Source of the DNA: Candidatus Dojkabacteria bacterium
Lineage (GTDB): Bacteria; Patescibacteriota; Dojkabacteria; SC72
Direction: 5' to 3'
Assembly: GCA_012514355.1 (NCBI GenBank)
Contig: JAAZAL010000056.1
Span: 1 to 7,862, forward strand
Length of the DNA stretch: 7,862 nucleotides
The position numbers and the translations under genes were made by a program. The notes below the pieces were generated by a model. That model searched no databases. It worked only from the letters and a program-made list of their open reading frames with translations, and was not told the origin of the DNA. Positions 1-6,020 of this stretch are shown here, piece by piece (position 1 is the first letter of the stretch; each line of letters begins with the position of its first letter).

Positions 1-507
1 TGTAATATATTCGTTTTTGCCATTATCAAAATATTTATAATACATATACTCATTAATCATATGCCCAATTAAATCTGCCGTGATGTAATTTTCCCCAACT
101 TTTTCTTCGTTCATTGCATAGGAGGATAACAAAGAATAACCTAGATTTTCTGCCCAATATTCATCTCCAGCATTTTTTTCTAAAACCCTATCATATCTTT
201 GAGGGTCTCTCTTCATCAAATCCTTAGCATACATATATCCTGCTGAACTCCTTAATAATGAACTCTCAAATACATTCGCAGCATATTTAAAGTCCTCATT
301 TTTCTTTAATTCCTCATCTAACATCTCAAAGGGAGTCGTATACACCTTGTCATCTTCTCTATACTCGCCCTTATAACTTTCTAACCAGATTGTTTGTAAT
401 TTTTCTAATTCCTCATTCACAACATCATAATTACACCCAAGGTGTTCTGTTCCATTTCTTTCAAAAAGAGTATCTTTTTTTAATTCGTTATCGTTTTCAA
501 AATTCAT
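1..507 (-). CDS. Unknown acidic protein, N-terminal 169 residues (runs off window)
   Basis: I do not recognise this protein. Reading the minus strand from the ATG at 507-505 gives 169 uninterrupted codons to the window edge, so the C-terminus is missing. The product begins MNFENDNELKKD and is rich in Glu, Asp, Lys, Asn, Tyr and Leu. It has no signal peptide and no membrane segment, and looks like a mainly helical cytoplasmic protein; Tyr is frequent near residues 149-168 (EYMYYKYFD). No SD precedes the ATG; the leader is nearly pure A/T, unlike the three genes before it on the same strand. A sampled line is about 35% GC, between the two blocks of the window. It lies 143 bases downstream of the 171-aa membrane-protein gene, and a hairpin at 541-578 sits between them, so it may be a separate transcription unit. 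The long frame and coding-like composition support a real gene; the function is unknown. Confidence 0.7.
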   Translation of the reverse strand, partial: MNFENDNELKKDTLFERNGTEHLGCNYDVVNEELEKLQTIWLESYKGEYREDDKVYTTPFEMLDEELKKNEDFKYAANVFESSLLRSSAGYMYAKDLMKRDPQRYDRVLEKNAGDEYWAENLGYSLLSSYAMNEEKVGENYITADLIGHMINEYMYYKYFDNGKNEYIT

Positions 508-540
508 TTATATATATAATTAAATAAAATATGCTTTCCA

Positions 541-578
541 GTGACTAAAATATTTAATTTTTTAAATACTTTAGTCAC
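541..578 (-). repeat. Hairpin, 17-bp arms with a 4-base loop, upstream of the unknown acidic gene
   Basis: The left arm GTGACTAAAATATTTAA (541-557) and right arm TTAAATACTTTAGTCAC (562-578) are complementary at 16 of 17 positions around a TTTT loop. The single exception (550/569) is A-C in plus-strand RNA but G-U in minus-strand RNA, so the stem is complete only in the minus-strand transcript, the direction of the flanking genes. No U-tract follows on the minus strand, so a classical intrinsic terminator is not favoured. It could be an mRNA-stabilising 3' end for the upstream operon, an operator, or a leader structure of the gene starting at 507. Confidence 0.6.
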
Positions 579-602
579 CGGTGAATAGGAGTAAATAGAT
601 TG

Positions 603-616
603 TATGCAATTGCATA
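603..616. repeat. 14-bp perfect palindrome
   Basis: TATGCAATTGCATA reads the same on both strands. It lies in the short spacer after the 171-aa membrane-protein gene, 25 bases upstream of the hairpin described at 541-578 when read on the minus strand's far side. A dimeric regulator could bind here, but an AT-rich palindrome of this length can arise by chance and no promoter element is clearly attached to it. Confidence 0.3.
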
Positions 617-650
617 TGTTTCTAATTTATTCATCGGTGATGAAAAAAAA

Positions 651-1166
651 TTACTTGAAGTCAAATCCCTCCATTATTTGTCTCCAAGTTTCAGTAGTTA
701 CCAGACCCGATGCCCCCTTCAGGTTATACTCAACATATGAATCAACAATTTTCCACATGGCCGAGGGCCAAAATAAAACGATACCCAGTATTAGCAAGGC
801 ACCAAGAGCCCCCCAAATATTTTGAGGTGTTGGAAGATTTTTGAAAAGTATGGAGAGAAGCCAAAAGATTGCTATGAATGCAATCAATGCAATCCATTTA
901 CTATCAACTTCTACGACACGCCCTATTTCTTCCTTGGCAAATATCTGTTGCAGATATGTAAAGGCTGTATCAATAGTAGCATTTAGCTTTACCCACCCTA
1001 CACGAGCTGCAAAATACGCTAATAACAGCTGTATCCCAATTTTTACTCCCCCTGAAATCTTATTTGTTCCGATACTTAATGGAACAATTTTCTCAGTCCA
1101 TGAGGGAAGTTGCCATGCGACGAATGCCGCTAAGGCTAAGACAATAAACTCCTCTAATGCTGTCAT
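651..1166 (-). CDS. Small polytopic membrane protein, about four TM segments, unknown function
   Basis: The 171-aa product has hydrophobic segments at about residues 6-20, 41-58, 91-108 and 117-133. Between the second and third lies an amphipathic charged stretch (about 60-90), and the C-terminal tail (about 139-171) is polar. There is no cleavable signal peptide and no recognised catalytic motif. AAAGGAG (1174-1180) lies seven bases before the ATG and fixes the start. It is the last of three SD-equipped genes on the minus strand, 100 bases after the lysozyme-like gene. Position and topology would fit a membrane subunit of a secretion/conjugation channel or a holin-like partner of the neighbouring wall hydrolases. 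That is inference from context only, because the sequence itself shows no family signature I can name. Confidence 0.8.
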   Translation of the reverse strand: MTALEEFIVLALAAFVAWQLPSWTEKIVPLSIGTNKISGGVKIGIQLLLAYFAARVGWVKLNATIDTAFTYLQQIFAKEEIGRVVEVDSKWIALIAFIAIFWLLSILFKNLPTPQNIWGALGALLILGIVLFWPSAMWKIVDSYVEYNLKGASGLVTTETWRQIMEGFDFK

Positions 1167-1173
1167 TTTAATT

Positions 1174-1180
1174 CTCCTTT
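1174..1180 (-). promoter_or_regulatory. Strong ribosome binding site of the 171-aa membrane protein
   Basis: The minus strand reads AAAGGAG, seven bases before the ATG at 1166. It matters because the housekeeping genes further right lack such sites. Confidence 0.8.
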
Positions 1181-1253
1181 CTTAAACCTAACGATTCTTC
1201 ATGTTCTTTATTTTCCCCTTGTATTACAAGTATTACACAATTAAGCCTAACCG

Positions 1254-1264
1254 CCTCCTCCTTT
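1254..1264 (-). promoter_or_regulatory. Orphan SD-like sequence without a fitting start codon
   Basis: The minus strand reads AAAGGAGGAGG two bases after the stop of the 195-aa gene, an almost ideal anti-16S match. No ATG follows at a usable distance. The first near-cognate start is a TTG thirteen bases on (1240-1238), opening a frame of only ten codons. It may mark a decayed gene start, a minimal peptide, or a ribosome-holding site in the 100-base spacer. Confidence 0.45.
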
Positions 1265-1266
1265 CT

Positions 1267-1854
1267 TTATTCTTTAAGTTGATTGGTTAAATAAATCCCA
1301 ATCTCATAAATCTGAAGAGCTTCTTGCTCATACTTATTCCAGATATAGCCTTTGTGGGCAAATTCTTCCAGAAACTCTTCCTGTGTTTGAGTTAGCGAGA
1401 TATGAGCTTCATCATGAATGAAGTAGCAAGCTACCTCTGACGATATTTTTGGGTCCCAGACACTTCCCTGCACATTATACCTTTCTGCATTCCTCTGAAA
1501 TGTTTCATTCAGAAATTGGTACATGCCCAGGACATCTTCTTGTGACGCACAAGCATTTGGCCTTTCGACCTCTTCCCATGCCTCATCACAGTAATTTTCT
1601 CCTGTTTCTACAACCTTTATAGCATAGAGTAAAACAGGGTCACACTCGACTCCATTCCCTCTTGCTGCCTGAACCCCTATCATAATATCATTCCAGACAT
1701 CCTCTATTACCCCCGAAGGAATAAAATAAGGTGTTGGAGTTGGTGTGCTCTGAGGACTTGGATTAAGTCCTTCAGATTCTCCTGTTGACATCATTCCAAA
1801 AACCAAAACGATTACAACAAGGAGTAATGCTCCACTTTCTTTCTTAGGTTCCAT
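1267..1854 (-). CDS. Membrane-anchored lysozyme/transglycosylase-like protein
   Basis: The 195-aa protein has a short charged N-terminus, a hydrophobic segment at about 9-22 (signal peptide or membrane anchor), a Ser/Thr/Pro-rich linker (about 31-42, with TPTPTP), then a lysozyme-like domain (about 45-175). The likely catalytic acid is Glu83 in KVVETGEN, and GMYQFLNETF (110-119) matches the transglycosylase G-L/M-x-Q-x-x-P-x-T motif apart from Asn in place of Pro. Four cysteines (71, 89, 102, 143) are all shared with the upstream paralog and could form disulfides outside the cytoplasm. The expected role is cleavage of peptidoglycan glycan strands at the cell surface. By hand count about 81 of 128 aligned residues match the lysozyme domain of the 484-aa protein, but there is no M23 domain. 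The start is set by AAAGGAG (1861-1867), six bases before the ATG, and the gene begins 11 bases after the previous stop, so the two are almost certainly co-transcribed. A VirB1-like or phage lysin role is possible; enzymatic activity is inferred. Confidence 0.82.
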   Translation of the reverse strand: MEPKKESGALLLVVIVLVFGMMSTGESEGLNPSPQSTPTPTPYFIPSGVIEDVWNDIMIGVQAARGNGVECDPVLLYAIKVVETGENYCDEAWEEVERPNACASQEDVLGMYQFLNETFQRNAERYNVQGSVWDPKISSEVACYFIHDEAHISLTQTQEEFLEEFAHKGYIWNKYEQEALQIYEIGIYLTNQLKE

Positions 1855-1860
1855 TTTCCT

Positions 1861-1867
1861 CTCCTTT
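1861..1867 (-). promoter_or_regulatory. Strong ribosome binding site overlapping the upstream stop codon
   Basis: The minus strand reads AAAGGAG, six bases before the ATG at 1854. It overlaps the TAA of the 484-aa gene, an arrangement that favours translational coupling of the two hydrolases. Confidence 0.8.
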
Positions 1868-3320
1868 ATCTTTCAAACATCTCCTCTCCAATGTAACGAC
1901 CATCCGTATACATTAGATGTAAATGACTACCAATTGAACATGAGGTGTTCCCTTCATGTATTTGACCCAAGGTCTGACCCTTATCAACGGCTACCCATGA
2001 CCCATCGGTCTTGATATATATCTTTGAAGGGTCTTCACTCATATGGACATAGTAAAACTGCTCATGAGATGATGCAATAAAATGGATTACTCCACGGTTG
2101 CACTCATCTTGATAGTAATACCTAGCCATACCTGAACTAATCGCTTTAACATCAAACACTTGACCATCGAAAGTTCCGATGTCAATCCCGTTATGATACT
2201 GCCCGTACCACATTACATCCCCCCATGGATACCATACATATGTATTTTCCGGGCCGGGCCAAACATATCCCGAAGGATAAACTGGATTCGGAGGACTTTC
2301 AAATGCAGAGTTACGCAATTCAACTGCCCTATCATATACAACCCCAGCTCCATAAGGATCTGCGTTCCATATTAGACCAGTTGATGCAAACTCTTCCACA
2401 AACTCTTCCTTTGTTTGATTTAAGGAAATATTTACTTCATCCGCCATAAAGTAACATGCAACTTCTGCAGCTACTTCAGGATTCCAAAGTGACCCTTGAA
2501 CATTATGCCTATTGGCATTTCTGCTAAAGGTTTCTGGTAGGAATTGCCACATACCCAAAGCTCCTGCATTGGATGCACAAGCGTTAGGTCGAGCAACATA
2601 TTCCCATGCCTCATCACAGTAATTTTCTCCTGTTTCGTAGATTTTTAAAGAATAGAGAAGGTATGGACTACAATTAACGCCATTCTCTAATGACTTGTTA
2701 ACTGCTTTTTCAATAACTTCCCATACTTCTTCATCTACGCCAGGAGGCATTACAATTGGCTCCCTTAACGACAACGGATATGGATCAATGCCCTTAAAAA
2801 ATGACATTGCAAATACCGGTAGCGTTAAATAGGTCGCTAAAATAGCTAACACTTCCATCCCAATTATAACCCTCAAAAGAAAGGGACCTATAACTGGTAT
2901 ATCTCCCAACATATATTGGAGAAACATACTAATGGAGTGCCAAAAAAACCGAGCTAATGCATAGAATATTGCTGTCATAACTATAGACAGACAAATAGCC
3001 TCTATTAGTTCATCTATAGTAAAGAAATTCGCTATAAATTCAACTAATTGCACTAGAATCGGATGAGATCCCTTGAGATATTGGTAAACCAATACTAAAG
3101 GAAGAATCATCAAATAGATTCTAATTAGTGGAAAGATTATATTATCCAGAAATCTTTCCTTATCCTCTCTTGGGAATATAGTAATAAATACTTTCAGAAC
3201 AGCGACATAAAAGAAAAGGAAGATTATCAAAGAAATGAATTTCTCTTCTAATCTCATTAACTTAAATACCTGCAATATGATTGGCCATGTTATGGCCAAA
3301 AGATTATAAATCTTTTCCAT
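1866..3320 (-). CDS. Polytopic membrane protein with lysozyme-like and M23 peptidase domains
   Basis: The 484-aa product has three parts. Residues 1 to about 180 form a membrane region with strong hydrophobic segments near 28-49, 61-81, 105-133 and 142-175. Residues about 190-335 are a lysozyme/transglycosylase-like domain with the probable catalytic Glu229 (KIYETGEN), GMWQFLPETF at 256-265 and four cysteines matching the next gene. Residues about 340-484 are an M23 (LytM/lysostaphin-type) zinc peptidase: His376 and Asp380 in HNGID, His426 in YVHM, and His466/His468 in GSHLHL, so all metal and catalytic positions are present. Together they would cut both glycan strands and peptide cross-links. 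Glycosidase-plus-peptidase hydrolases are known from Gram-positive conjugation systems and phage tails; a multi-TM N-terminus on such an enzyme is unusual. An ATG 15 bases upstream (3335) is in frame, but AAAGGAG lies inside that extension, five bases before the second ATG, so I place the start at 3320. It heads the operon. Confidence 0.85.
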   Translation of the reverse strand: MEKIYNLLAITWPIILQVFKLMRLEEKFISLIIFLFFYVAVLKVFITIFPREDKERFLDNIIFPLIRIYLMILPLVLVYQYLKGSHPILVQLVEFIANFFTIDELIEAICLSIVMTAIFYALARFFWHSISMFLQYMLGDIPVIGPFLLRVIIGMEVLAILATYLTLPVFAMSFFKGIDPYPLSLREPIVMPPGVDEEVWEVIEKAVNKSLENGVNCSPYLLYSLKIYETGENYCDEAWEYVARPNACASNAGALGMWQFLPETFSRNANRHNVQGSLWNPEVAAEVACYFMADEVNISLNQTKEEFVEEFASTGLIWNADPYGAGVVYDRAVELRNSAFESPPNPVYPSGYVWPGPENTYVWYPWGDVMWYGQYHNGIDIGTFDGQVFDVKAISSGMARYYYQDECNRGVIHFIASSHEQFYYVHMSEDPSKIYIKTDGSWVAVDKGQTLGQIHEGNTSCSIGSHLHLMYTDGRYIGEEMFER

Positions 3321-3325
3321 AACAT

Positions 3326-3332
3326 CTCCTTT
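3326..3332 (-). promoter_or_regulatory. Ribosome binding site that decides the start of the 484-aa protein
   Basis: The minus strand reads AAAGGAG, then five bases, then ATG at 3320. The upstream in-frame ATG at 3335 begins before this site and would make it part of the coding sequence, so the downstream Met (MEKIYN) is the better start. Confidence 0.8.
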
Positions 3333-3342
3333 CATATATATA

Positions 3343-3399
3343 GTTTAATTTCCGACCTCTAAAATCCCAGTAAGAGATTCTAAATGCCGGAAACTAAAC
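3343..3399 (-). promoter_or_regulatory. Leader stem-loop ahead of the hydrolase operon
   Basis: GTTTAATTTCCG (3343-3354) and CGGAAACTAAAC (3388-3399) are inverted repeats matching at 11 of 12 positions. The odd pair (3348/3394) is A-C on the plus strand but G-U in minus-strand RNA, so the 12-bp stem is complete in the transcript that reads into the 484-aa gene. The 33-base interior can form a smaller CTCT/AGAG stem. The structure ends ten bases before the AAAGGAG site, with no U-tract, so it looks like a translational control or mRNA-stability element rather than a terminator. No riboswitch class is recognised. Confidence 0.5.
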
Positions 3400-3616
3400 A
3401 GAAAGGAAAAAACTCACCAATAAAAATACCCCTATTCACTTTTTAAAGAGCAAAGGCAGTGCTCTAAAGCTAAGGTTATAAGATACGAAAATATTAAATA
3501 TTTTATGCATCAATACGGGCTGTTTTCCCGATTCCCTAGCACTATTCGGATTATACACTCCTACTTACTATGAGTCAATATTCTCCAAAATTTCTACTTG
3601 CTCTGCACTCTCCTTT

Positions 3617-3648
3617 ATGACAAAATTAAAAAAGTAATTTACTAATAT
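3617..3648 (+). promoter_or_regulatory. Possible enolase promoter giving a leaderless or near-leaderless mRNA
   Basis: ATGACA (3617-3622) resembles a -35 box. TAATAT (3643-3648) resembles a -10 box and ends six bases before the ATG, but the spacing is 20. With the ideal 17-base spacing the -10 would be TACTAA (3640-3645). Either choice puts the transcription start within a few bases of the start codon. There is no SD in the A/T-rich leader. Confidence 0.35.
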
Positions 3649-3654
3649 ATAAAT

Positions 3655-4926
3655 ATGAAAATAAAAAATATTCATGCATATGAAATACTTGATTCTAGGG
3701 GCGTTCCTACCATATCAACAGGAATAGAACTGTTAAGTGGAGATATTGCAAAAGGAGAAGTCCCCTCAGGAGCATCCACAGGAAGTAGAGAGGTCTTAGA
3801 ACTAAGAGATGGAGATAGTGCAAGATACAATGGGAAAGGTGTCCTTAAAGCTGTTGAAAATGTAAATACAATAATAAGAGATGCAGTAATAGATAAAGAG
3901 TTTGAAAGTCAGAAACAGTTTGACGAACTTCTAATATCCCTTGATGGAACAGAGAGTAAATCTAAACTAGGAGGAAACGCAATACTCTCATGCTCAATGG
4001 CTTTTTGTAGAGCAGTATCACAAAGAATAGGATTAGAACTTTTTGAATATATTGGAATGATATATTGGGATGAAGCATACTCTAAAGATAAATTTAAGTT
4101 ACCCCTACCCCAGATACTGCTTCTAGAAGGAGGGAAACATGGTAATTGGTCTACTGATATTCAAGAGTATATGGTAGTACCAAATGATAAAGCATTTTCA
4201 AATTTTAAAGAAACACTTAGAGCTACAAGTGAAATATTTCACTCAATACATGACATACTAGACAGTAAAAACTACTCAGTAGGAGTTGGATATGAAGGAG
4301 CCTTTGCTCCTAGAGAGTTAAAATCAAATAAAGAAGCCTTAGATATAATAGTAGAAGGCATATTTAAAGCTGGATACAAAGACAAATTCAAGTTAGCACT
4401 AGATGTAGCTGCCTCAGAATTTTTTAATCATGACAGTAAAAAATATGAACTTCATAGAGAAAACAAATCTCTAGATGGTCAAGATTGGTTAGCACTACAA
4501 CAGGAGTGGTATTCACAATACCCAATGTTTTCTATAGAAGATCCTATGCATGAAGATTCTTGGGATGATTGGGCCGTATTTACAGAGAATTTAGGAGATA
4601 AATATCAGGTTGTAGGAGATGATTTACTTACTACCAATACAAAATTAATACTCAAAGGGATAAACTTAAAATCTATGAATGCCGTATTGATTAAACTAAA
4701 TCAGATAGGGACAGTAACTGAAACCCTAGATGCAATTAGATTAACAGTAGACAGAGGTATGAATGCAGTAATATCTCATAGGAGTGGAGAAACAAATGAC
4801 TCCTTTATTGCAGACCTTGTAGTAGGTACCCCTGCTCAACAATCTAAATTTGGTGGTCCTACAAGAGGAGAGAGATTAGCTAAATACAATAGATTATTGG
4901 AGATTGAGGAGAAATTAAATCTTTAA
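3655..4926 (+). CDS. eno: Enolase (phosphopyruvate hydratase), divergent
   Basis: The 423-aa protein interconverts 2-phosphoglycerate and phosphoenolpyruvate in glycolysis. The active site can be read in full: the SGASTG mobile loop (38-43), His162 (GGKH), Glu171 (DIQEYM), Glu214 (GYEGAFAP), Mg-binding Asp250 (ALDVAASEF), Glu295 (SIEDPM) and Asp322 (VGDDL), the general base Lys347 (LIKLNQIGT), His375-Arg-Ser (SHRSGET) and Lys398. Several near-invariant neighbours differ. GDEGGFAP is GYEGAFAP, the usual NIINGG is LLLEGG, and the usual GQIKTG is QQSKFG. The stretch before that GG motif (about 133-149) is several residues longer than usual. Length is close to the family norm of about 430. The start matches the family N-terminus, with no SD. 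The gene converges on tsaD five bases away. The set of catalytic residues makes true enolase activity very likely despite the drift. Confidence 0.96.
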   Translation: MKIKNIHAYEILDSRGVPTISTGIELLSGDIAKGEVPSGASTGSREVLELRDGDSARYNGKGVLKAVENVNTIIRDAVIDKEFESQKQFDELLISLDGTESKSKLGGNAILSCSMAFCRAVSQRIGLELFEYIGMIYWDEAYSKDKFKLPLPQILLLEGGKHGNWSTDIQEYMVVPNDKAFSNFKETLRATSEIFHSIHDILDSKNYSVGVGYEGAFAPRELKSNKEALDIIVEGIFKAGYKDKFKLALDVAASEFFNHDSKKYELHRENKSLDGQDWLALQQEWYSQYPMFSIEDPMHEDSWDDWAVFTENLGDKYQVVGDDLLTTNTKLILKGINLKSMNAVLIKLNQIGTVTETLDAIRLTVDRGMNAVISHRSGETNDSFIADLVVGTPAQQSKFGGPTRGERLAKYNRLLEIEEKLNL

Positions 4927-4931
4927 TTTCT
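4910..4931. terminator. Possible shared bidirectional terminator of enolase and tsaD
   Basis: AGAAATTAAA (4910-4919) and TTTAATTTCT (4922-4931) form a perfect 10-bp inverted repeat around TC. It covers the enolase TAA (4924-4926) and stops directly at the tsaD TAA (4932-4934). With five bases between two convergent genes, no other place is available for a terminator. The stem is almost wholly A/T and thus weak; a short T-run (TTTAATTTCTTT) follows on the plus strand. It may also guard the 3' ends of both mRNAs. Confidence 0.45.
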
Positions 4932-6020
4932 TTACAATGATAATCTAGGATCTCTATCTACACTTTCTATGTCTTCTTTTTTCGACAGATATTTATCTTG
5001 TAATATGTTTACATACCCTGCTATCCCTATCATAGCTGCATTATCACTCCTGTATTCTATCTCTGGATAGTAAAAGTTTAAACTATACTCCTTTCCTAAC
5101 CTACCTACACTTCTAAGTATCTCCTCACTATTAAATACCCCTCCTCCTACAAATATAGATTTTACTTCAGGATTTTTCTCAATAGCAAGTTTAAGTTTAA
5201 TAATTACAGAATCTATAATTGCATCTACAAAACCTCTACAAAAATCATATATCCACTCCCTTTCAGGTATACCCTTCTCTCTTAACTCTTTAGATTTATA
5301 CAAAGCTGCTGTTTTAATACCCGAGTAACTAAAATTCAAATCTTTAGAATTTTTCATTGGAGTAGTAAATACAATATTTCCTGATTTACCCCTTTTTGCA
5401 AACTCTGAAACAACAGGTCCTCCTGGATAACCAAAGTTTAATATTCTTCCCACCTTATCAAATGCCTCCCCTGCTGCATCATCTAATGTTTGTCCTAATT
5501 TTTTGTACTTACCAATCTCTTTAATATATATAATCTCGGTATGTTTACCAGACATAAGTAATGCTAGTGCTGGAAAAGAATCTATTAACTTCTCATCACT
5601 AACTAAACCCTTACCCTTAGAATTTAAAAGTAAAGAAGAAAACATATGACCCTCCATATGATTAATAGGGACAAATGGTTTGTTATACCGAAGTGCTAGC
5701 TCTTTTGCATACTTAATACCAACCTCAAGATCAATTGCCAAACCTGGACCAGTAGTTACTGCAATGTAATCAACATTGTTAATCATTCCCGGGTTATTAT
5801 TTAATGCCCTATTGTAAACCTCATCAATATTTTGTTCATGTAATCTCTTTGCTAAATCAGGAACTACTCCTCCAAACTCTGTATGTAACTCTGTTTGAGA
5901 AGATAGCTCACTAGTTATAACCTCTCTACCTCTAAGTAAGGCAACAGATGTGTCATCACAACTAGTATCTATTCCTAGTATTAATGGTTTCTGTTTTAAT
6001 ATTTCTTTAGTTAGTACCAT
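4932..6020 (-). CDS. tsaD: tRNA N6-adenosine threonylcarbamoyltransferase TsaD
   Basis: The 362-aa protein is the catalytic subunit of the bacterial t6A complex. It transfers the threonylcarbamoyl group from TC-AMP to A37 of ANN-decoding tRNAs. Family motifs occur in order: LGIDTSCDDTS (15-25), FGGVVPDLAKRLH (49-61), the metal-binding HMEGH (121-125), LDDAAGEAFDKVG (179-191), GYPGGP (197-202), FSYSGIKTA (230-238), GGGV (292-295) and SDNAAM with the metal ligand Asp326. Variation: the usual SGGHT nucleotide-site motif reads SGKHT (157-161), and IETSCDET reads IDTSCDDT. Its first 14 bases overlap the end of tsaC-tsaE in another frame, with no clear SD, so translation is probably coupled. ATG 6020 is the only Met before the first conserved motif. 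It works with TsaE (fused to TsaC upstream) and normally TsaB, which is not seen here. Confidence 0.96.
   Translation of the reverse strand: MVLTKEILKQKPLILGIDTSCDDTSVALLRGREVITSELSSQTELHTEFGGVVPDLAKRLHEQNIDEVYNRALNNNPGMINNVDYIAVTTGPGLAIDLEVGIKYAKELALRYNKPFVPINHMEGHMFSSLLLNSKGKGLVSDEKLIDSFPALALLMSGKHTEIIYIKEIGKYKKLGQTLDDAAGEAFDKVGRILNFGYPGGPVVSEFAKRGKSGNIVFTTPMKNSKDLNFSYSGIKTAALYKSKELREKGIPEREWIYDFCRGFVDAIIDSVIIKLKLAIEKNPEVKSIFVGGGVFNSEEILRSVGRLGKEYSLNFYYPEIEYRSDNAAMIGIAGYVNILQDKYLSKKEDIESVDRDPRLSL

Larger units (their letters stand above)
3336..3654. other. 319-base intergenic region between the hydrolase operon and enolase
   Basis: No convincing gene is present on either strand. Besides the leader stem-loop at its left end, it contains three short inverted repeats: AGAGCA/TGCTCT around seven bases (3447-3465), AAAATATT/AATATTTT around one base (3488-3504), and CGGG/CCCG around seven bases (3516-3530). 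None is followed by a clear T-tract on either strand. It must hold divergent promoters for the minus-strand operon and for enolase. I see no confident -35/-10 pair for the former. Confidence 0.6.

Noticed and set aside
604..825. Plus-strand open frame of 73 codons
   Set aside because: It runs mostly antisense to the 171-aa membrane-protein gene, has no SD, and its product looks like no protein family. The minus frame has a strong SD and clear membrane topology.
841..1185. Plus-strand open frame of 114 codons
   Set aside because: It is antisense to the 171-aa gene; its Ser/Ala/Ile-rich product is typical of the complement of a hydrophobic coding sequence.
2160..2449. Two overlapping plus-strand open frames
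   Set aside because: They lie wholly inside the complement of the lysozyme and M23 domains of the 484-aa gene, where the minus frame has intact catalytic motifs.
3321..3335. Upstream in-frame ATG at 3335 as the start of the two-hydrolase protein
   Set aside because: It would place the strong AAAGGAG inside the coding sequence. The ATG at 3320 is spaced ideally from it.
3447..3465. AGAGCA/TGCTCT hairpin as an intrinsic terminator
   Set aside because: The stem is only six base pairs and there is no run of T directly after it on either strand. No gene ends next to it.
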